DNA of 64,000 nucleotides from Cyanobacteria bacterium REEB67 (lineage in GTDB: Bacteria; Cyanobacteriota; Vampirovibrionia; Obscuribacterales; Obscuribacteraceae): the NCBI GenBank assembly GCA_018971775.1, contig JAGXAB010000025.1, positions 1 to 64,000 on the forward strand. The letters are read 5' to 3'. Shown here piece after piece: positions 1 to 9,909 of the stretch. Both the position numbers and the translations under genes were made by a program. Under the pieces are notes generated by a model. The model worked only from the letters and a program-made list of their open reading frames with translations, made no database searches and was not told the origin of the DNA. Each line of letters starts with the position of its first letter. Position 1 is the stretch's first letter.

Positions 1-761
1 TAGACGGCGTCCAGACCAACCACCTGCGTCTCGAATCGCACCGTGTTTCCTACGACGTCTGGGTAGACGCCGGCGATAAACCCTGGGTCCGAAAAGTGCA
101 GGCCGAAAGCACAAAGCATAAAGATCAAACTCAGCGCATTATAGTCACGCACTACGAAATGAATGGCTCGGCCAAGCCCAGCGCTGCCACCTTCTCCTTC
201 AAAGCACCGGCCAGCGCCAAGGAAATCCCTTCATTCTTCGGCCAGGCTAAGGAAGCGACAAAAGAAGCGGCGGCTCCCGATCAGAGCGTCAAAGTCAGCC
301 ACAGCGCCAATCCTCTTCTTAACAAGCCCGCCCCCGAACTCAGCCTTGACACGGTAGGCGGCGGCAAGCTGGACCTCTCATCGTACAAAGATAAAAATGT
401 GGTCGTTCTCGATTTCTGGGCGACCTGGTGCCCGCCCTGCCGTATGTCGTTGCCTATCCTTTCGGAAGTGACAAAGGCATACGAAGATAAGGGCGTGAAA
501 TTTTTCGCCATCGACCTGAAAGAAGATACATCCAAAGTCAAGGAATTCCTGAAGAATCAAAATCTGGACATCAATGTCGCCCTCGACAAAGATGGACAGG
601 CTGCCGGCAAATACGGAGTGCAGAGCATTCCCCAGTCTGTGATCATCGGCAAAGACGGCACGGTGCGCGTCGTGCACGTGGGATTCAATTCCAATCTCAA
701 AGCTCGCCTCGCCGCAGAACTCGATGAGGCTCTGACCGGCAAGGAAGTCGTCGCTCAGTAA
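1..761 (+). CDS. DUF2092-like / TlpA thioredoxin fusion, 5' end outside window
   Basis: The reading frame is open from the window edge, so the start lies upstream; the GTG at 96 is internal. The first part (HLRLESHRVSYDVWVDAGDKP and on to about nt 240) resembles the C-terminal half of DUF2092/LolA-like periplasmic proteins, with the WVDAGDKPW stretch matching the family's conserved W-x-x-x-G-D-x-P pattern. After a short linker comes a complete TlpA/ResA-type thioredoxin domain with the redox motif WCPPC and the cis-Pro segment SIPQSVII. The inferred role is thiol-disulfide exchange or cytochrome/lipoprotein maturation in the periplasm. The fusion of a carrier-like domain to a thioredoxin is less common than free-standing TlpA. 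A hairpin with a T-run follows at 812-836, so the gene ends its transcript. The thioredoxin assignment is firm; the DUF2092 part is moderate. Confidence 0.85.
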   Translation, partial: DGVQTNHLRLESHRVSYDVWVDAGDKPWVRKVQAESTKHKDQTQRIIVTHYEMNGSAKPSAATFSFKAPASAKEIPSFFGQAKEATKEAAAPDQSVKVSHSANPLLNKPAPELSLDTVGGGKLDLSSYKDKNVVVLDFWATWCPPCRMSLPILSEVTKAYEDKGVKFFAIDLKEDTSKVKEFLKNQNLDINVALDKDGQAAGKYGVQSIPQSVIIGKDGTVRVVHVGFNSNLKARLAAELDEALTGKEVVAQ

Positions 762-811
762 TCGCTCCAGATTCGGCAGCGACAAAACAATCAAAAGTCT
801 AAAAGCAAAAG

Positions 812-836
812 AGCGGAGTATTTAACTCCGCTTTTT
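812..836 (+). terminator. Rho-independent terminator after the TlpA fusion
   Basis: Perfect 8-bp stem AGCGGAGT (812-819) with ACTCCGCT (825-832), a 5-nt loop, followed by a run of T to 836. It sits 51 bp after the stop of the TlpA-fusion gene. Confidence 0.85.
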
Positions 837-905
837 GTGCCCCGAGAAAAGCAAATCCGGACATTTCTGCCCGGAGTCGCTCAACTTTGGAGATGAAAAT
901 CTATA

Positions 906-941
906 TTGCTTGTCTTGCTTGTCTTACCGGTCTTGCCGGTC
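906..941. repeat. 4 x 9-bp tandem repeat next to the sigma-factor stop
   Basis: Four consecutive 9-mers: TTGCTTGTC, TTGCTTGTC, TTACCGGTC, TTGCCGGTC. The array ends 2 bp outside the stop codon of the sigma factor gene (minus strand), so it would be transcribed in its 3' UTR. No coding reading is supported. Confidence 0.7.
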
Positions 942-943
942 TA

Positions 944-1675
944 TTAGGCGGCTTCGCTCAAATAAGGATTGAGACGTTTCTGGATTTTCATTCTGGCGCG
1001 AGCAATACGCGATTTGACCGTACCGAGCTCGGTCGAAGTGAGGCTGGCGATTTCTTCATACGAGAGACCATCGACGTCACGCAATACGGCTGCGACGCGG
1101 AAAGGCTCGGAGATACTGGCCATCGCTTCTTCCAGCTTGGTCGAGAGCTCTTTGTTGAGCAGGCGGGCATCGGGCTGCGGAGCCGAGTCAATGATGTCGC
1201 GGGTGGTGCTTTCATTTTCCGAATCACCGAGAATAGGCTCGTCCATCGAAACCAGTTGATACTGATTCACTTTTTTGCGCAGCTCATCATAGTAGAGGCG
1301 GGTGATGATCTGGTTTACCCATTTTCTAAATGAATAGGGGTTGCGCAGATTGTCGATCGAGCGCCAGATGCGGATGTAGACTTCTTGCAGGATATCCTGG
1401 GGATCTTTCAAATCAGGACCGACGCGGCGAATCATCACCATGATCGGGCGCTCGTAGCGCTTGAGCAAGGCGGTCATGGCCTGCTGGTCTTTGGCCTGAC
1501 AGGCGACTACCAATTCAACATCGCTCATCGCAGAATAATCCTGTTTAGGAGTAGCGACCTTAGAGGCTGCGACTGAAGCAGGTGCCTTATCAGCAGACAC
1601 CAGAGCAAGAGGAGCCTTGACCTGGACCAGGGCGATCTTCGGGGTGGCGGCGGATGTAGCGTTAACAGCTTTCAT
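944..1675 (-). CDS. ECF-type sigma-70 family RNA polymerase sigma factor
   Basis: The 243-residue protein has the two sigma domains of extracytoplasmic-function sigma factors. Region 2 lies around residues 50-130 (LLKRYERPIMVMIRRV, then DPQDILQEVYIRIWRSID, then the -10-binding helix FRKWVNQIITRLYYDELR). Region 4 is at the C-terminus, about 180-235 (MASISEPFRVAAVLRDVDG, then the helix-turn-helix LSYEEIASLTSTELGTVKSR). A low-complexity Ala/Val/Lys-rich N-terminal extension of about 45 residues precedes region 2 and is unusual for the group. No anti-sigma gene is adjacent, so it may be controlled by its extension or by a partner elsewhere. It would direct RNA polymerase to a stress or envelope regulon. 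ATG start at 1675. Confidence 0.92.
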   Translation of the reverse strand: MKAVNATSAATPKIALVQVKAPLALVSADKAPASVAASKVATPKQDYSAMSDVELVVACQAKDQQAMTALLKRYERPIMVMIRRVGPDLKDPQDILQEVYIRIWRSIDNLRNPYSFRKWVNQIITRLYYDELRKKVNQYQLVSMDEPILGDSENESTTRDIIDSAPQPDARLLNKELSTKLEEAMASISEPFRVAAVLRDVDGLSYEEIASLTSTELGTVKSRIARARMKIQKRLNPYLSEAA

Positions 1676-1840
1676 TATGATGTCCTCTTTCTAAAAGTTT
1701 CTAAAAGGGTTGATTGCTAGTCTCGGAAAAAATAGGCCAGGCGCACGAATGATCCGGCGACACCGTCCGCGGTGTCACTAGTGATTTAAAAATTCGAACT
1801 GCTTGATGCCGATGAATCTATTCTGTCAGCAAGGGGGCTC

Positions 1841-1876
1841 AGTGGCAACGGGGAAAACCCGTAGGAGAGGGCCACT
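1841..1876 (+). ncRNA. Compact two-stem structured element, unassigned
   Basis: Outer stem AGTGGC (1841-1846) pairs with GCCACT (1871-1876). Inner stem ACGGG (1848-1852) pairs with CCCGT (1858-1862) around a GAAAA loop. The purine-rich bulge AGGAGAGG lies between the arms. This looks like a folded RNA (riboswitch-like or a small RNA), but I cannot match it to a named family. Strand is uncertain: on the minus strand it would lie about 165 nt upstream of the sigma factor start. Confidence 0.3.
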
Positions 1877-2067
1877 TGGTTTCACCACGAAAATCTCAGC
1901 ACTAGCAGGGACCAGAGCCAATAAATGCTCAAATACACATTTAATTAATGGGGTACTCATATATGGTGTTCCATATATTTGCCTTAAAAGTCATCTTGTT
2001 TACAACCCAAAACAGTCGATTTTGCCCCGGCAATCCCGCAAATGGCCAGGCAAAGGTAGCAGCTAGC

Positions 2068-2093
2068 AAAAATCCGGCCCCACAGGGACCGGA
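2068..2093 (-). terminator. Rho-independent terminator after REC-HPt gene
   Basis: Read on the minus strand: a TCCGG/CCGGA stem with one internal C-A mismatch and a further CCC/GGG pairing, followed by five U (AAAAA at 2068-2072 on the plus strand). It lies about 50 bp downstream of the stop of the minus-strand REC-HPt gene. Confidence 0.7.
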
Positions 2094-2106
2094 CTTTAGC
2101 ATCTAT

Positions 2107-2142
2107 ATATTGAACCGGATATTGAACCGGATATTGAACCGG
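2107..2142. repeat. 3 x 12-bp perfect tandem repeat
   Basis: Three exact copies of ATATTGAACCGG back to back. The array ends 2 bp before the stop codon of the REC-HPt gene on the minus strand, between the stop and its terminator. Like the array at 906-941 it is a short tandem repeat abutting a gene 3' end. Confidence 0.9.
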
Positions 2143-2144
2143 CC

Positions 2145-2981
2145 TTATTGCAGAGCAGCCGGTTCTTCAGTATTGATCACGTCTTCAACGAATTTCTTGA
2201 AATGCTCGAAGGAGCGAATCAGCGAAGCAGTCGTTTCCTGAGCTTCGATCCAATCTTCCTGGCCGACCGCCTGCTCCTGGTAGAGACAGAGACGGGAAAG
2301 TCCCTTGGCGCCGATCGAGGCGCAGGAGGCTTTCAATTCGTGGGCGAGGCCGGCCACAGCTTTGCTGTTTTTCTCTTTCATAAAAAATTCCATGCGACGC
2401 AGCATGTCATCGGTCTGCCGAACAAAAAGCGTAAGCATCTGACTGAGCTGTTCGGCACCATAGAATTCTTCGAGCTCGGCCAGATCAATCGGATCGCCTT
2501 CCAATACCGTTAGCGAGTTGCTCGGACGCATGTACTTACGAACCAGCTTCTGATTTTTGAAGACGACATCGGTACGCATCCAGTGATTGAGCTTCACTTT
2601 CAACAGATCCTTGTCGATCGGCTTGGGAATGTAATCATCCATGCCGGCGGCGATACAGCGCTCCCTGTCACCGGCCATGGCCAGAGCTGTGACGGCGATA
2701 ATCGGCGTATAGGTGCCTGCCAGAGCCTCGAGTTTGCGAATGGCGACGGTAGCTTCAAAGCCGTCCATCTCGGGCATATGGCAGTCCATCAAAATAATCG
2801 AGTAATTTCTCTTGCCTACGGCAGCGAGCGCTTCCTTGCCGTTGACAGCGACATCAGCGCTCAGCCCAAGACGTTCGAGCAGCACGAGAGCCACTTTCTG
2901 GTTCACTAAATTGTCTTCGACAAGCAAAATTGGTTTATCGGCTTTGTTAATGGCATCTTGCCCGCCGGACAACACATGCAT
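2145..2981 (-). CDS. REC-HPt response regulator, HPt histidine intact
   Basis: The 278-residue two-domain protein has a receiver domain (about 16-135) with acidic pocket VEDN, phosphoacceptor Asp66 (ILMDCHMPEMDG) and Lys120 (PKPID). The C-terminal HPt four-helix domain (about 165-270) carries phospho-accepting His214 in GLAHELKASCASIGA. It could therefore act as a phosphorelay intermediate for a hybrid kinase. It lies 238 bp from the 3' end of the giant hybrid kinase, on the same strand and downstream of it, so a functional pairing is plausible. Two paralogues in this window (26971-27849 and 50897-51760) share the architecture and most of the sequence but lack this histidine. Confidence 0.93.
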   Translation of the reverse strand: MHVLSGGQDAINKADKPILLVEDNLVNQKVALVLLERLGLSADVAVNGKEALAAVGKRNYSIILMDCHMPEMDGFEATVAIRKLEALAGTYTPIIAVTALAMAGDRERCIAAGMDDYIPKPIDKDLLKVKLNHWMRTDVVFKNQKLVRKYMRPSNSLTVLEGDPIDLAELEEFYGAEQLSQMLTLFVRQTDDMLRRMEFFMKEKNSKAVAGLAHELKASCASIGAKGLSRLCLYQEQAVGQEDWIEAQETTASLIRSFEHFKKFVEDVINTEEPAALQ

Positions 2982-3219
2982 CCTGTTTTCTCCTCTTGAG
3001 AAGATTGAATTGTGCTCGAACTATCTATACGACGGCTGAAGATCGTGCGTTTTATATAAGGAACGCGTATATCTTTTCTATTGTATCCAAAATTGTCAAT
3101 TTGCCCTGCATTCTACCAATCAAGCTAAGCATTATTGAACGGACTTATTATCCATCGGCCTGGTTGACAACAGAAAAGGCGCTGACAAATGGCTATTCTC
3201 AGCCCTGACTCGCGCTCGC

Positions 3220-6200
3220 TCAGGATTGAAGTTCGGAATGGACACCTCCAGAATGCAAGATCCACGAGCGCAGCATGGCCAGTATCTGCTCCGAATTAAT
3301 CGGCTTGGCGATGTAGTCGGATGCCCCGGCCTGCAAACATTTTTCCCGGTCTCCCTTCATCGCTTTGGCTGTCAGAGCGATGATCGGCAGATTTTTAAAT
3401 TGTGGCATCTGACGAATCTCCTTTGTCGTCTCATAGCCATCCAGCACGGGCATCATGATGTCCATCAAAATGCACTCGATATCAGGATTTTCCAGAAGAG
3501 TGTCAATGCCTTGCCGACCATTTTCGGCATGGATCACATTCATTTGCTGGCGAGCCAGGATCGAGCGTATCGCATAGATATTGCGCGCGTCGTCATCGAC
3601 TACCAGAATCTTACGACCGGCCAACTTGTCGCCCGGCTTCGACCCGGCGGCAAGCTGCTGCTGCTGAGCAGGAGTGAGATCCTCGTGTACCAGGTGCAAG
3701 ACAAGGCTGAGAGCCTCGAGTAACTGCGCCGGCGAGCTCACTTCCCGAATAAGCGTTGTGTTGCTCAACGCAGATAGCTGCTCGGACTGGCTTGGCTCGA
3801 GGGTTTGCGGCACCGTCACTAGAATAGGCACGCTGCGTCTTTCGGTAATGGCGCTAATCAAATCCCGGGTGAGCGGCGATGCCGGCTCGACATTGAGGAC
3901 GACACAGTCAACGTCTTCAGCCTCGAGAGTAGCCATCAATTGTTGCTCGGCGACAACAAAGTCTAGCTTGACGGCCTTGGAAGCTATCGCATCGGAGATT
4001 GTCTGCTGGCGCGCCGGGGACGGCTCGAGTACGACCACACGTCTTTGCGTAGCGACGGCAAGCTTGCTCGCTTTACCGAGAGCCTCGCCGAGATTTTGAG
4101 AAGAGACCGGCTTTTGCAGGAAGCCGACTGCGCCCAGCTGCATGCCACGCTTCATCTGCTCGTCTACCGAGATTATCTGGACCGGGATGTGCCTGGTGTC
4201 CTTATCGTGCTTGAGCCGATCGAGCAAAACCCAACCATTACTGTCAGCCAGATTGATATCGAGGGTGATTACCTGAGGACGATATTTTTTCGCGAAAGAA
4301 AAAGCCATCTCGGCATAGCCGGTGACGATCGCTTTGAAGTCCAGCTTGTGAGCGCGCTCAAGCAGAGCGCGAGCAAAGTGGACGTCATCTTCGACGATGA
4401 GCAGGGCTCTGTCGCCGGGAGCCACATTAGCGCGGTCATCCATTACTTCGGCCTCCATGGCGGCCAGACGCTCGTCGCGTTTTTTAGCCACTTGCAGTTT
4501 TTGCGACTGAGTTTGCATGGTGTTGAGGTTCATGATCAAGGTACTGTCCATATCCGCACTGGCGGAAGACTCTTTCACTTCAGTGACCGGCAAATAGAAG
4601 GTGAAGGTACTGCCTTCATTGAAGACGCTATCGAGGACGAGCTGCCCTCCCAGGATATTGGCGATTTCGCGGCTGATCGCCAGACCGAGACCGGTGCCGC
4701 CGTATTTGCGGCTGGTGGTGCCATCGGCCTGCTGGAAGGCTTCGAAGATGATCTTGTGCTTGCTCTCCGGTATGCCGATGCCAGTATCGGTAATCGAAAA
4801 CGCCACCACTTCCGGTGCGTGCTGCAGGGCGGGGATGCTCGCATCCCAACCGCCGAAGGCGCGGGCCACGGTCAAGCGCACACTGCCTTGCTCGGTAAAT
4901 TTGAAGGCATTGGAGAGCAGGTTTTTTAATACCTGAGTCAGACGCTTGCCGTCGGTATGAAGTTTGCGTGGAGCCTGAGCGCTGACATCGATCGAAAAAT
5001 CGATATGTTTGTTGCCGGCAATTTGTCTGAAGTTGCGCTCGAGGTCATCAACGACATCGGCGAGCACTACACTGGTCAGGTCGACAGCCATGACGCCCGA
5101 CTCGATTCTCGACAGATCGAGGATATCGTTGATCAAAGCAAGCAGCTCCGTACCGGCATCGAAGACGGTCTGAGCAAATTCCACCTGGGTGGGCGAAAGG
5201 TTACCCTCATCGTTTTCAGCGAGCAGTTGCGAAAGGATGAGCAAGCTGTTGAGAGGCGTGCGCAGCTCGTGCGACATATTGGCCAGAAATTCGGACTTGT
5301 AGCGCGAAGTGAGCGCGAGTTGTTCGGCCTTGTCCTGCAAAGATAGACGCGCCGTTTCGATCTCGATATTTTTGTCTTCCACTTCCTTGTTTTGGGCGAC
5401 CAGGAGTTGCGCTTTTTCTTCAAGCTCCTGGTTGGTCTGCTGCAATTCTTCGGCGAGCGATTGCGACTGAACCAGGAGGTTTTCGGTACGGCTGTTGGCT
5501 TCGATCGTATTCAAAACGATACCGATACTCTCGGTAAGCTGATCGAGCAGAGCGATGTGCGTATCGCTGAAGTTCTGGACCGACGCCAGTTCGATCACGG
5601 CGCGCACTTTGCCTTCAAAAAGGACTGGCAGGACGACGATGTTTTTCGGCGTGCCCTGACCGAGGCCGGAGTTGATTTTGATGTAATCGTCGGGCACAGA
5701 CTGGAGCAAGATGCGCTGTCTGTCAACGGCGCACTGTCCAACCAGGCCTTCGCCGAGGCGGAAACGATCGGCTTGATTTTTTTCGACACCGTAGCCTCCA
5801 AGCAGCACGAGCTGATCTGTGTGACTGTCGTCGACGTTCAGATAAAAGACACCGTGCTGAGCGGATACCAGCGGTGCCAGCTCGGAGAGAATCAAATTGG
5901 CGACGGTAAGCAGGTCCCTTTGCCCCTGCAACATACGCGTAAACTTGGTCAAGTTGGTCTTGAGCCAGTCCTGCTCGGTATTTTTCTGGGTCGTATCTTT
6001 GAGGTTGCGGATCATCTCGTTGATGTTGTCTTTGAGAGCCGCTACTTCGCCCATCGCCTCAACCGAAATGGAGCGGGTCAAATCGCCCTTGGTTACGGCG
6101 GTGGCGACGTCGGCAATGGCACGAACCTGAGTGGTGAGATTGGCGGCGAGCTGGTTGACGTTGTCGGTCAGATCGCGCCATGTGCCGGCGGCACCGGGTA

Positions 6201-8967
6201 CCCTGGCCTGGCCACCGAGCTTCCCTTCCACTCCTACTTCGCGGGCCACAGAGGTGACCTGATCAGCAAAGATGGCCAGAGTATCGATCATGCTGTTGAT
6301 CGTATCGGCGAGAGCGGCGATTTCCCCCTTGGCCTGCAAGACCAGCTTCTGGTCCAAATTTCCGTTGGCGACAGCGCTGACGACCACGGCGATGCCTCGC
6401 ACCTGACCGGTCAGGTTACCGGCCATCGAGTTGACGTTGTCGGTCAGATCCTTCCAGATACCGCCGACCCCGGGCACGACGGCCTGACCGCCGAGCTTAC
6501 CGTCCGAGCCTACCTCTCTGGCCACGCGAGTTACTTCGGAGGCGAAGGAAGAAAGCTGGTCGACCATGGTATTGATCGTATTTTTCAGCTCTAAGATTTC
6601 GCCCTGTACATCGACAGTGATTTTCCGAGAAAGATTACCGTTGGCCACAGCAGTCGTCACTTCGGCGATATTACGCACCTGGGCGGTGAGATTGTTGGCC
6701 ATCGAGTTGACGCTGTCGGTCAAATCCTTCCACGTACCCGACACCCCTTTCACCCGGGCCTGACCGCCGAGTTTGCCCTCCGTACCGACTTCCCTGGCTA
6801 CACGAGTTACTTCCGAAGCAAATGATGAAAGCTGGTCGACCATGGTATTGATTGTGATCTTGAGCTCGAGGATTTCGCCTTTTACATCTACCGTGATTTT
6901 CTTGGAGAGATCGCCGTTGGCAACAGCGGTCGTAACGTCGGCGATATTGCGCACCTGCGAGGTGAGGTTGCCGGCCATACTATTGACGTTATCGGTCAAA
7001 TCCTTCCATGTACCTGATACACCGCGCACATGCGCCTGACCGCCGAGATTTCCTTCCGTACCTACTTCTCTAGCCACGCGAGTGACTTCGGAGGCAAAGG
7101 AAGAAAGCTGATCGACCATGGTGTTGATTGTGTTTTTCAACTCCAGAATCTCACCTTTAACATCAACGGTGATCTTCTTGGAGAGGTCACCGTTGGCTAC
7201 GGCAGTGGTTACATCGGCGATGTTGCGCACCTGGGCGGTGAGGTTGCCGGCCATGTAGTTGACACTATCGGTGAGGTCACGCCAGGTGCCGGACACTTCT
7301 TTTACGTCGGCCTGACCACCGAGTTTCCCTTCGGTACCTACTTCTTTGGCGACGCGGGTGACTTCGGCGGCGAAGGAGCCCAGTTGATCCACCATGGTAT
7401 TAATCGTGTCTTTGAGCTCGGCGATTTCACCTTTGACGTCTACGGTGATTTTCTTGGAGAGGTCGCCGTTGGCTACAGCAGTCGTTACCTCGGCGATGTT
7501 TCGCACCTGGGATGTAAGATTGCTGGCCATGTAGTTGACGCTGTCGGTCAGGTCTTTCCACGTACCGGAGACCCCTTTTACATCGGCCTGTCCGCCCAGT
7601 TTTCCGTCGGTGCCTACTTCGCGAGCGACCCGGGTTACCTCGTCGGCGAAGGACCTGAGCTGATCCACCATGGTGTTAATTGTATTTTTCAGCTCCAGAA
7701 TCTCACCTTTAACGTCAACGGTGATTTTCTTGGAAAGGTCACCGGTCGCTACGGCCGTCGTTACGTCGGCGATGTTGCGCACCTGCGAGGTGAGGTTACT
7801 GGCCATGTAGTTGACGCTGTCGGTCAAATCTTTCCAGGTACCGGCCACACCTTTGACCTTGGCCTGACCGCCGAGCTTACCGTCAGTGCCTACTTCCCTG
7901 GCCACGCGGGTGACTTCGGAAGCGAAGGAGCCGAGCTGGTCGACCATTGTATTGATAGTGTTTTTCAGCTCCAGAATCTCGCCCTGGACATCTACCGTGA
8001 TTTTTTTAGAGAGATCGCCGTTGGCTACAGCTGTCGTCACGTTGGCGATGTTTCTCACTTGAGCGGTGAGGTTGCCGGCCATACTATTGACGTTATCGGT
8101 GAGGTCTTTCCACGTACCGGAAACGCCTTCGACCCTGGCCTGTCCGCCGAGCTTTCCTTCGGTACCGACTTCGCGGGCGACACGAGTTACTTCCGAGGCA
8201 AAGGAGCTGAGCTGGTCTACCATGACGTTGATTGTATTTTTGAGCTCGAGGATTTCGCCTTTTACGTCTACGGTGATTTTCTTGGAAAGGTCGCCTTTAG
8301 CTACGGCTGTTGTCACATCGGCAATATTGCGCACCTGCGCCGTGAGGTTGTCGGCCATGCTGTTGACCGAATCGGTGAGGTCCTTCCAGGTGCCGGAAAC
8401 ACCGACCACCTGGGCCTGACCGCCCAATTTGCCTTCCGTACCAACTTCGCGGGCCACACGTGTTACTTCCGACGCAAAGGAGCTAAGCTGGCTGACCATG
8501 CGGTTGATCGTTTTAGCCGTGCGTAAAAATTCACCCTTGAGCGGACCGCCCTCTATCTCCAGCGCCATCGATTGAGTCAGATCGCCATTTGCCACCGAGC
8601 CGATAACGCGGGCTACTTCCGTGGTTGGACGGACAAGATCGCCGACCAATTCGTTTACCGATTCTACGGCGGTGGACCAGGAGCCGCCCGCTTCACCGAG
8701 AGTGGCACGATAGTTGATCTTGCCTTCGCGACCGACAACCTGCCCGAGCTTTTGCAATTCGCTGACGAGCATCTCATCGAGATCAGCGACACTGTTGAAG
8801 GCATCGGCCACTTCGGCATCGACGCCGACCATGTCGAGGGGCATGCGGACAGAAAAATCGCCCCGTTTCAAACTCCTCAAGGCTTTCAAAAGTGGCCTGG
8901 CATCTACCATCAATGCGGTATCGGCGGTACTCATGAGTTTCTCCTGATCATATGCTTGGTTTGACAC
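3220..8967 (-). CDS. Giant soluble poly-HAMP hybrid histidine kinase (HAMPx-GAF-HisKA-HATPase-REC-REC*-REC)
   Basis: The 1915-residue protein has no hydrophobic segment long enough to span a membrane. Residues about 20-995 are HAMP modules: one divergent N-terminal region, then nine near-identical units of exactly 92 residues, each opening with G-T/I-W-K/R-D-L-T-D (first at residue 192). A GAF domain (about 1015-1165) and a coiled coil follow. HisKA carries His1233 ([10 protein letters not shown]), then HATPase with DTGIGIP and GTGLGLAIS. Three receivers close the protein. The first has Asp1570. The second is degenerate, with Asn1692 at the phosphosite and LEPSP in place of the acidic pair. 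The last has Asp1836 ([12 protein letters not shown]). The build resembles the Nik1/group III type of cytosolic hybrid kinases, used in osmotic or cell-wall stress sensing. The output partner is unknown; the REC-HPt gene downstream is a candidate. Confidence 0.93.
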   Translation of the reverse strand: MSNQAYDQEKLMSTADTALMVDARPLLKALRSLKRGDFSVRMPLDMVGVDAEVADAFNSVADLDEMLVSELQKLGQVVGREGKINYRATLGEAGGSWSTAVESVNELVGDLVRPTTEVARVIGSVANGDLTQSMALEIEGGPLKGEFLRTAKTINRMVSQLSSFASEVTRVAREVGTEGKLGGQAQVVGVSGTWKDLTDSVNSMADNLTAQVRNIADVTTAVAKGDLSKKITVDVKGEILELKNTINVMVDQLSSFASEVTRVAREVGTEGKLGGQARVEGVSGTWKDLTDNVNSMAGNLTAQVRNIANVTTAVANGDLSKKITVDVQGEILELKNTINTMVDQLGSFASEVTRVAREVGTDGKLGGQAKVKGVAGTWKDLTDSVNYMASNLTSQVRNIADVTTAVATGDLSKKITVDVKGEILELKNTINTMVDQLRSFADEVTRVAREVGTDGKLGGQADVKGVSGTWKDLTDSVNYMASNLTSQVRNIAEVTTAVANGDLSKKITVDVKGEIAELKDTINTMVDQLGSFAAEVTRVAKEVGTEGKLGGQADVKEVSGTWRDLTDSVNYMAGNLTAQVRNIADVTTAVANGDLSKKITVDVKGEILELKNTINTMVDQLSSFASEVTRVAREVGTEGNLGGQAHVRGVSGTWKDLTDNVNSMAGNLTSQVRNIADVTTAVANGDLSKKITVDVKGEILELKITINTMVDQLSSFASEVTRVAREVGTEGKLGGQARVKGVSGTWKDLTDSVNSMANNLTAQVRNIAEVTTAVANGNLSRKITVDVQGEILELKNTINTMVDQLSSFASEVTRVAREVGSDGKLGGQAVVPGVGGIWKDLTDNVNSMAGNLTGQVRGIAVVVSAVANGNLDQKLVLQAKGEIAALADTINSMIDTLAIFADQVTSVAREVGVEGKLGGQARVPGAAGTWRDLTDNVNQLAANLTTQVRAIADVATAVTKGDLTRSISVEAMGEVAALKDNINEMIRNLKDTTQKNTEQDWLKTNLTKFTRMLQGQRDLLTVANLILSELAPLVSAQHGVFYLNVDDSHTDQLVLLGGYGVEKNQADRFRLGEGLVGQCAVDRQRILLQSVPDDYIKINSGLGQGTPKNIVVLPVLFEGKVRAVIELASVQNFSDTHIALLDQLTESIGIVLNTIEANSRTENLLVQSQSLAEELQQTNQELEEKAQLLVAQNKEVEDKNIEIETARLSLQDKAEQLALTSRYKSEFLANMSHELRTPLNSLLILSQLLAENDEGNLSPTQVEFAQTVFDAGTELLALINDILDLSRIESGVMAVDLTSVVLADVVDDLERNFRQIAGNKHIDFSIDVSAQAPRKLHTDGKRLTQVLKNLLSNAFKFTEQGSVRLTVARAFGGWDASIPALQHAPEVVAFSITDTGIGIPESKHKIIFEAFQQADGTTSRKYGGTGLGLAISREIANILGGQLVLDSVFNEGSTFTFYLPVTEVKESSASADMDSTLIMNLNTMQTQSQKLQVAKKRDERLAAMEAEVMDDRANVAPGDRALLIVEDDVHFARALLERAHKLDFKAIVTGYAEMAFSFAKKYRPQVITLDINLADSNGWVLLDRLKHDKDTRHIPVQIISVDEQMKRGMQLGAVGFLQKPVSSQNLGEALGKASKLAVATQRRVVVLEPSPARQQTISDAIASKAVKLDFVVAEQQLMATLEAEDVDCVVLNVEPASPLTRDLISAITERRSVPILVTVPQTLEPSQSEQLSALSNTTLIREVSSPAQLLEALSLVLHLVHEDLTPAQQQQLAAGSKPGDKLAGRKILVVDDDARNIYAIRSILARQQMNVIHAENGRQGIDTLLENPDIECILMDIMMPVLDGYETTKEIRQMPQFKNLPIIALTAKAMKGDREKCLQAGASDYIAKPINSEQILAMLRSWILHSGGVHSELQS
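5983..8394 (-). repeat. Nine 276-bp coding repeats (HAMP array) inside the hybrid kinase
   Basis: In-frame tandem repeat with a 276-bp (92-codon) period. The units differ mostly at synonymous sites and at a few fixed positions (S/N before V-N, S/Y after N, D/E in the GTDGKLGG stretch). The ninth unit is partial. Units 2-7 are the most alike, suggesting recent expansion or gene conversion, while unit 8 and unit 9 are diverged. The array is a likely site of copy-number change and of misassembly. Confidence 0.9.
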
Positions 8968-9166
8968 AGCTAAATTTTACTAAGCGGCGCAATAAGAGTG
9001 GGCCAGAAACTGACCCACTCCTATAGCCTAAACTATCTCTTTTCATTTTTATACGCATGCCAAAGGCGACGACTGGATTTTCAGGCGAAAGTTCCCGGTC
9101 AGGCAAAATTCCTTTTTGGAAACTCTTTGCTTCCAGCTTGCCTCTCTTTTCTCTCTTTATCTCACC

Positions 9167-9850
9167 TTAGCGCAGAGCAGGTTCGCGCTCCACACCTTTG
9201 TCGATGGCTGTGGCCGTTTTAGACGGAAATAACTTGGCCCGGTAGCGGTAGATCAAAATGGCGGCAATCGGCGTGCCAATTACAACGCCGACAGCGGCGA
9301 TAAAGATCGCCAGGAGGACGAGGTCAAGCTGTCGCTCCAGTGCTTCCAGAGGACTGGATACACCTTGCAATGGTTTTTGAATGGAGAGGATAGGACCTTT
9401 CAGCTCCGAAATTTCACCGCGCATTGTCTTGAGGTCGGCGCGCACACCGCCCATTTGAGCCTGCACCGTATTGAGCTGAGACTGCATCTTGGTCATCGAC
9501 TCGTCGACGCTGGTCATTTTATGCTGGAGATTGATCATCGGGGGTTGCAGGGCGCTGATCGGCCTTTCCAACTTCATGACCTGCTGCTCAAGCTTAACGC
9601 TCATGCCCTCCAGGTCTTCGATCGGTTGCAAGATTTTTTTGATCGGGTGAAAACCCTTGATCTCTGTTTGCGGTTGGCCATCGCCGTTCAATTTCTTGGC
9701 AGTGTCTAGATTGGCGGCCTTGGCCGCTTCCGGTTCGAATTTTTCTTTGGCGGAGAGGGTATCGCTCGAAGCTGGCATGGCCGAGAAAGAAACCGCTGCT
9801 GCCGCCGACAACAGCGCCATTTGGCTGCAGCGAAAGCTCTTCATAATCAT
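9167..9850 (-). CDS. Secreted/anchored coiled-coil protein with C-terminal membrane helix
   Basis: The 227-residue hypothetical protein starts at the ATG at 9850, with AGGA upstream; a second ATG lies 6 bp in. The frame upstream is open but is only the shadow of the small gene at 9910-10059. An N-terminal signal segment (MALLSAAAAVSFSAMPASS) precedes a long amphipathic heptad region (about 65-165: MSVKLEQQVMKLERPISALQ and onward, with QLNTVQAQMGGVRADLKTMR). One hydrophobic helix follows (LVLLAIFIAAVGVVIGTPIA) and a basic tail (YRYRAKLFPSK). The topology suggests a periplasmic coiled coil held by a C-terminal anchor. No named family is recognised. Confidence 0.75.
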   Translation of the reverse strand: MIMKSFRCSQMALLSAAAAVSFSAMPASSDTLSAKEKFEPEAAKAANLDTAKKLNGDGQPQTEIKGFHPIKKILQPIEDLEGMSVKLEQQVMKLERPISALQPPMINLQHKMTSVDESMTKMQSQLNTVQAQMGGVRADLKTMRGEISELKGPILSIQKPLQGVSSPLEALERQLDLVLLAIFIAAVGVVIGTPIAAILIYRYRAKLFPSKTATAIDKGVEREPALR

Positions 9851-9909
9851 TAGTCCTGATGTGGATTTTGAATGTGGATGTGATTTTACGGAATGATGCG
9901 AAGCGCAGA

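Larger units (their letters stand above)
1676..2144. other. 469-bp gene-free gap with hairpins
   Basis: This is the promoter side of the sigma factor and the 3' side of the REC-HPt gene. It contains a GACACCG/CGGTGTC hairpin (1759-1776), a two-stem structure (1841-1876), a minus-strand terminator (2068-2093) and a tandem repeat (2107-2142). Short plus-strand ORFs here (such as 1803-2066) have no ribosome binding site or recognisable protein character. Confidence 0.5.

Noticed and set aside
1803-2241. Two short plus-strand ORFs in the sigma/REC-HPt gap
   Set aside because: No ribosome binding site, odd composition, and they cross hairpins, a terminator and a tandem repeat.
5983-8394. Possible CRISPR-like or satellite array because of regular spacing
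   Set aside because: The period is 276 bp, fully coding and in frame; there are no short repeats with unique spacers.
7030-8526. 498-codon plus-strand ORF antisense to the HAMP array, and similar long antisense ORFs at 4045-4929 and 5392-6594
   Set aside because: They mirror the hybrid kinase codon by codon, repeat with the same 276-bp period, and have no ribosome binding site or recognisable domain. The kinase strand carries all catalytic motifs.
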